From Dyadobacter linearis (lineage in GTDB: Bacteria > Bacteroidota > Bacteroidia > Cytophagales > Spirosomataceae): a stretch of 64,000 nucleotides of DNA. The stretch lies in contig NZ_CAJRAU010000006.1 in the NCBI RefSeq assembly GCF_907165045.1, positions 372,001 to 436,000 on the forward strand. The letters are read 5' to 3'. The notes beneath the pieces are model-generated. The model saw only the letters and a program-made list of their open reading frames with translations. It was not told where the DNA came from and did not search any database. A program made the position numbers and the translations under genes. Positions 61,973 through 64,000 of this stretch are shown piece after piece. Position 1 is the stretch's first letter. Each line of letters begins with the position of its first letter.

Positions 61973-62797
61973 CTATTTTGTTTCCAAAAAATCCATTGCA
62001 TTGCTCACGCTTCCCCGGCTCACCAGCAGTTCCTTCGCTTCGGTATAGTCTGAGATATTCCCCATCCGCATCAGCATTTTTACAGCGCGGTCCACGATCT
62101 TGTCGTTGATCAGCTTCACATTGACCATCTTATTGCCCTTCACCCTTCCCAGCCGGATCATGGTGGTTGTGCTGATCATATCAAAGATCATTTTCTGCGC
62201 AGTCCCGCATTTCATGCGCGTGCTGCCCGTGATGAACTCAGGGCCGGTAATTACTTCCACTGGAAAATCGGTGTAGCTGGCTATTTCCGAACCGGGGTTG
62301 CTCACAATGCAGCCGGTTGCAATCCCCGCCGCAATGCATTGCCGCAATGCGCCGAGCACAAAGGGCGTGCTGCCACTGGCCGAAATGCCCACGACGATGT
62401 CATTTGCATTTACTTCTGCCTCCCTAAGTGCATCCCACCCTGCTTCGGGATCATCTTCTTTTTCTTCGAGCGCATCCGCAAGTCTGGGGATTCCGCCTGC
62501 CAGGATTGCATTAAAAACACCTTTTTCGATACCATAAGTGGTGGGCAGCTCGATCACGTCCAATACCGAAAGTCGGCCGCCGCTGCCTGCACCGACGTAA
62601 AACAAGCGACCGCCCGTTTCAATCTTCTGTACAATGGCTGCGATCAGGTTTTGTAGAGCGGGCAATGCGACATCAATCGCCTCGGCCACCGTTTTATCTT
62701 CCTGGTTGATCAACGAGGTAATTTCTTCAATGCTCTTTTGTTCGAGGTGATCGTGCCGGGAATCACTTTCTGTAATTCTAGTCATATTCGTTATCAT
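61973..62797 (-). CDS. murQ: N-acetylmuramic acid 6-phosphate etherase
   Basis: A 274-aa cytoplasmic SIS-fold etherase that would split MurNAc-6-P into GlcNAc-6-P and D-lactate. Family motifs are GRLFYVGAGSGGRLSVLDVIELPTTYG (with the conserved Glu), VVGISASGSTPFVLGALRQCIAAG and GPEFITGSTRMKCGTAQKMIFDMIS. The C-terminal ATVSDYTEAKELL-like region reads DRAVKMLMRMGNISDYTEAKELL. It is slightly shorter than E. coli MurQ (about 298 aa). Its start overlaps the upstream aminotransferase stop by 4 bp (ATGA). An in-frame ATG 12 bp downstream is a possible alternative start. Confidence 0.95.
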   Translation of the reverse strand: MITNMTRITESDSRHDHLEQKSIEEITSLINQEDKTVAEAIDVALPALQNLIAAIVQKIETGGRLFYVGAGSGGRLSVLDVIELPTTYGIEKGVFNAILAGGIPRLADALEEKEDDPEAGWDALREAEVNANDIVVGISASGSTPFVLGALRQCIAAGIATGCIVSNPGSEIASYTDFPVEVITGPEFITGSTRMKCGTAQKMIFDMISTTTMIRLGRVKGNKMVNVKLINDKIVDRAVKMLMRMGNISDYTEAKELLVSRGSVSNAMDFLETK

Positions 62798-64000
62798 GCT
62801 TTGGCCAGCTGCGGCGCGTATTTTTGAATTCTTTTAATCGCATAGGCGATCTGCTCCATATCTTTTTTGGTACCCAGCAACATATTCTGGAAAAACCAGA
62901 CTGATTCGTTGTTGGTCAGATAATCGTTTTGCGGACACTGGTTTCTTTCCAGCCAGTCTTTCATGGTTTTTTCTCCGTACACTTTCAGGTAATGCCGGTT
63001 GCTCGCCAATCCTGTCACATACGAATTCTTGTTCATTTGACCATAACCTACTGCGCACGGAACCCCTTCTGCATCAAGCGCTTTCAGGAATTTTTCACGA
63101 CTTAAACCGGCAAAACCTTCTTTGTTATACCTGAACATATAAAGGTGGAATGCGCTCTTAGTAACTCCTTTATATAGTTTCGCGGGTGTGATTCCCTTTA
63201 TTTCGTTCAAAAGGCTGGTAAGGTAAGCCGCATTCTTCCAGCGCGTTTCAGTCTGCTCCACCACGCGCGACATTTGCGCACGCAACAAATTTCCCTGAAA
63301 CTCGGTCAGCCGCAGGTTTGTACCACGCGTACCAGACGAACCCGGCAGGAAACCCGTCGATTTTTCACCTTGTCCCTGGTTGTGAAAATCGTAGCAGGTT
63401 TGGGCAAACTTTTCATTGTTGGTAATGATAGCGCCGCCTTCGCCGGAGTTGAGGTTCTTGGTAGCCTGAAAACTGAATGCCCCGCCCAGGCCCAGGTTTC
63501 CCACTTTTTTGCCCTTCCATTCGGCCAAATGCGCCTGGCATGCATCTTCGATCACAGGTATCCCTGCTTTTTCCGCCATTGGAATAATGGTATCCAGATC
63601 AGCCGGGGAGCCGCCGATGTGCACGGGCATGATCAGCTTCGTTTGCTTCGTGATCGCCGGTGTGATTTTCGAAGGATCGATCTGAAAGCTTTCAGGATCA
63701 GTATCCACCAGGATCGGCAATGCGTAGTTGAGTGTCACCACATTGTAAGTGGCGATGAATGTGTACACAGGGATAATTACCTCGTCGCCGGGACCGATAT
63801 CCAATGCGCCCAGCATGGTTTGCAGCGCGCTTGTTCCGCTTGAAACACCGAGTGCGTGCTTTGCGCCGAATAGCTTGCTGTATTCCTGTTCAAACTTATC
63901 GACAACGCTGTTACCGCCGAGCCGGCCCCAATTTTTGCTGTCCAATGTTTGTAAAATTGCGGTTTTCTCAGTGTTGTCGGCGATCGGCCAGGCTGCGAAC
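62794..64000 (-). CDS. DegT/DnrJ/EryC1/StrS-family PLP aminotransferase (partial, N-terminus outside window)
   Basis: At least 401 codons of a sugar-aminotransferase-type PLP enzyme; the frame stays open to the window edge (…AAWPIADNTEKTAILQTLDSKNWGRLGGN). Family segments are FGAKHALGVSSGTSALQTMLGALDIGPGDEVIIPVYTFIATYNVV, PVIEDACQAHLAEWKGKKVGNLG, the Schiff-base Lys in FSFQATKNLNSGEGGAI, and RGTNLRLTEFQGNLLRAQM. A TTG at 63945 is not the real start. The stop overlaps the murQ start by 4 bp, so it belongs to the same operon. Its role with MurNAc catabolism is not obvious; an exported or sugar-modifying variant is possible. Confidence 0.92.
   Translation of the reverse strand, partial: FAAWPIADNTEKTAILQTLDSKNWGRLGGNSVVDKFEQEYSKLFGAKHALGVSSGTSALQTMLGALDIGPGDEVIIPVYTFIATYNVVTLNYALPILVDTDPESFQIDPSKITPAITKQTKLIMPVHIGGSPADLDTIIPMAEKAGIPVIEDACQAHLAEWKGKKVGNLGLGGAFSFQATKNLNSGEGGAIITNNEKFAQTCYDFHNQGQGEKSTGFLPGSSGTRGTNLRLTEFQGNLLRAQMSRVVEQTETRWKNAAYLTSLLNEIKGITPAKLYKGVTKSAFHLYMFRYNKEGFAGLSREKFLKALDAEGVPCAVGYGQMNKNSYVTGLASNRHYLKVYGEKTMKDWLERNQCPQNDYLTNNESVWFFQNMLLGTKKDMEQIAYAIKRIQKYAPQLAKA

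Noticed and set aside
62794..63945. Start of the aminotransferase at the TTG at 63945
   Set aside because: The frame continues upstream to the window edge with family-like residues (AAWPIADNTEKTAILQTLDS), so the true start is outside the window.

Overview
This window comes from the chromosome of a Bacteroidota bacterium, most likely a member of the Cytophagales close to Dyadobacter or Spirosoma. That is an inference from gene content. The evidence is three SusC-type TonB receptors (one partial) and two SusD lipoproteins, a hybrid two-component system, an ECF sigma/FecR pair, a type IX secretion C-terminal domain, and several TAnnTTTG-type -7 promoter elements. I saw no rRNA, tRNA, CRISPR array, insertion sequence or integrase.

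Region by region. 1-2212 (-) is the N-terminal part of a SusC receptor. It diverges from a 1371-aa hybrid histidine kinase/response regulator (2531-6646, +), followed by a siderophore-interacting-protein-like flavoreductase and an AraC regulator. 8415-15864 (-) is a compact six-gene cassette: three paralogous phage-tail-collar/MdpB-like proteins, a GNAT acetyltransferase, a DUF6916-like protein and a 1642-aa beta-helix/Ig-like protein with a type IX sorting signal. 16148-22798 holds mostly single genes: a RibD/DHFR-like reductase, a MacB/FtsX permease, NhaA, an MscS channel and a BLUF photoreceptor. 22885-27415 (-) is a TonB receptor plus a beta-propeller/phosphoesterase lipoprotein. 27669-32096 (-) is a TolC/HlyD/ABC export operon whose ABC protein has lost most ATPase motifs, with a divergent TetR gene. 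33033-33350 is a truncated remnant that looks like a GH74 start. 33588-40500 (+) is an ECF sigma/FecR/STN-SusC/SusD surface-signalling unit.

40661-53153 (-) is a complete sialic-acid operon: SusC, SusD, neuraminate lyase, a fused NanM-type mutarotase plus Na+/solute symporter, sialate O-acetylesterase, AGE-type epimerase and sialidase. A divergent FadR-family regulator lies next to it, and the intergenic region and regulator leader carry two matching palindromes. A polysaccharide deacetylase follows the regulator, and a separate M20 amidohydrolase comes next. 56627-64000 (-) is a second amino-sugar operon running from a DegT aminotransferase (cut by the window end) through MurQ, a ceramidase-like hydrolase, an MFS sugar permease, a BadF-type kinase and an unrecognised envelope protein to a DUF1080 lipoprotein. 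The permease/kinase/MurQ set resembles the MurNAc route described in Tannerella. Sialic acid and MurNAc catabolism would both end in GlcNAc or GlcNAc-6-P, so the right-hand 23 kb reads as an amino-sugar scavenging island.

The best candidates for something undescribed are the tail-collar/GNAT/DUF6916/type-IX cassette, the export system with a degenerate ABC ATPase, and the mutarotase-symporter fusion.
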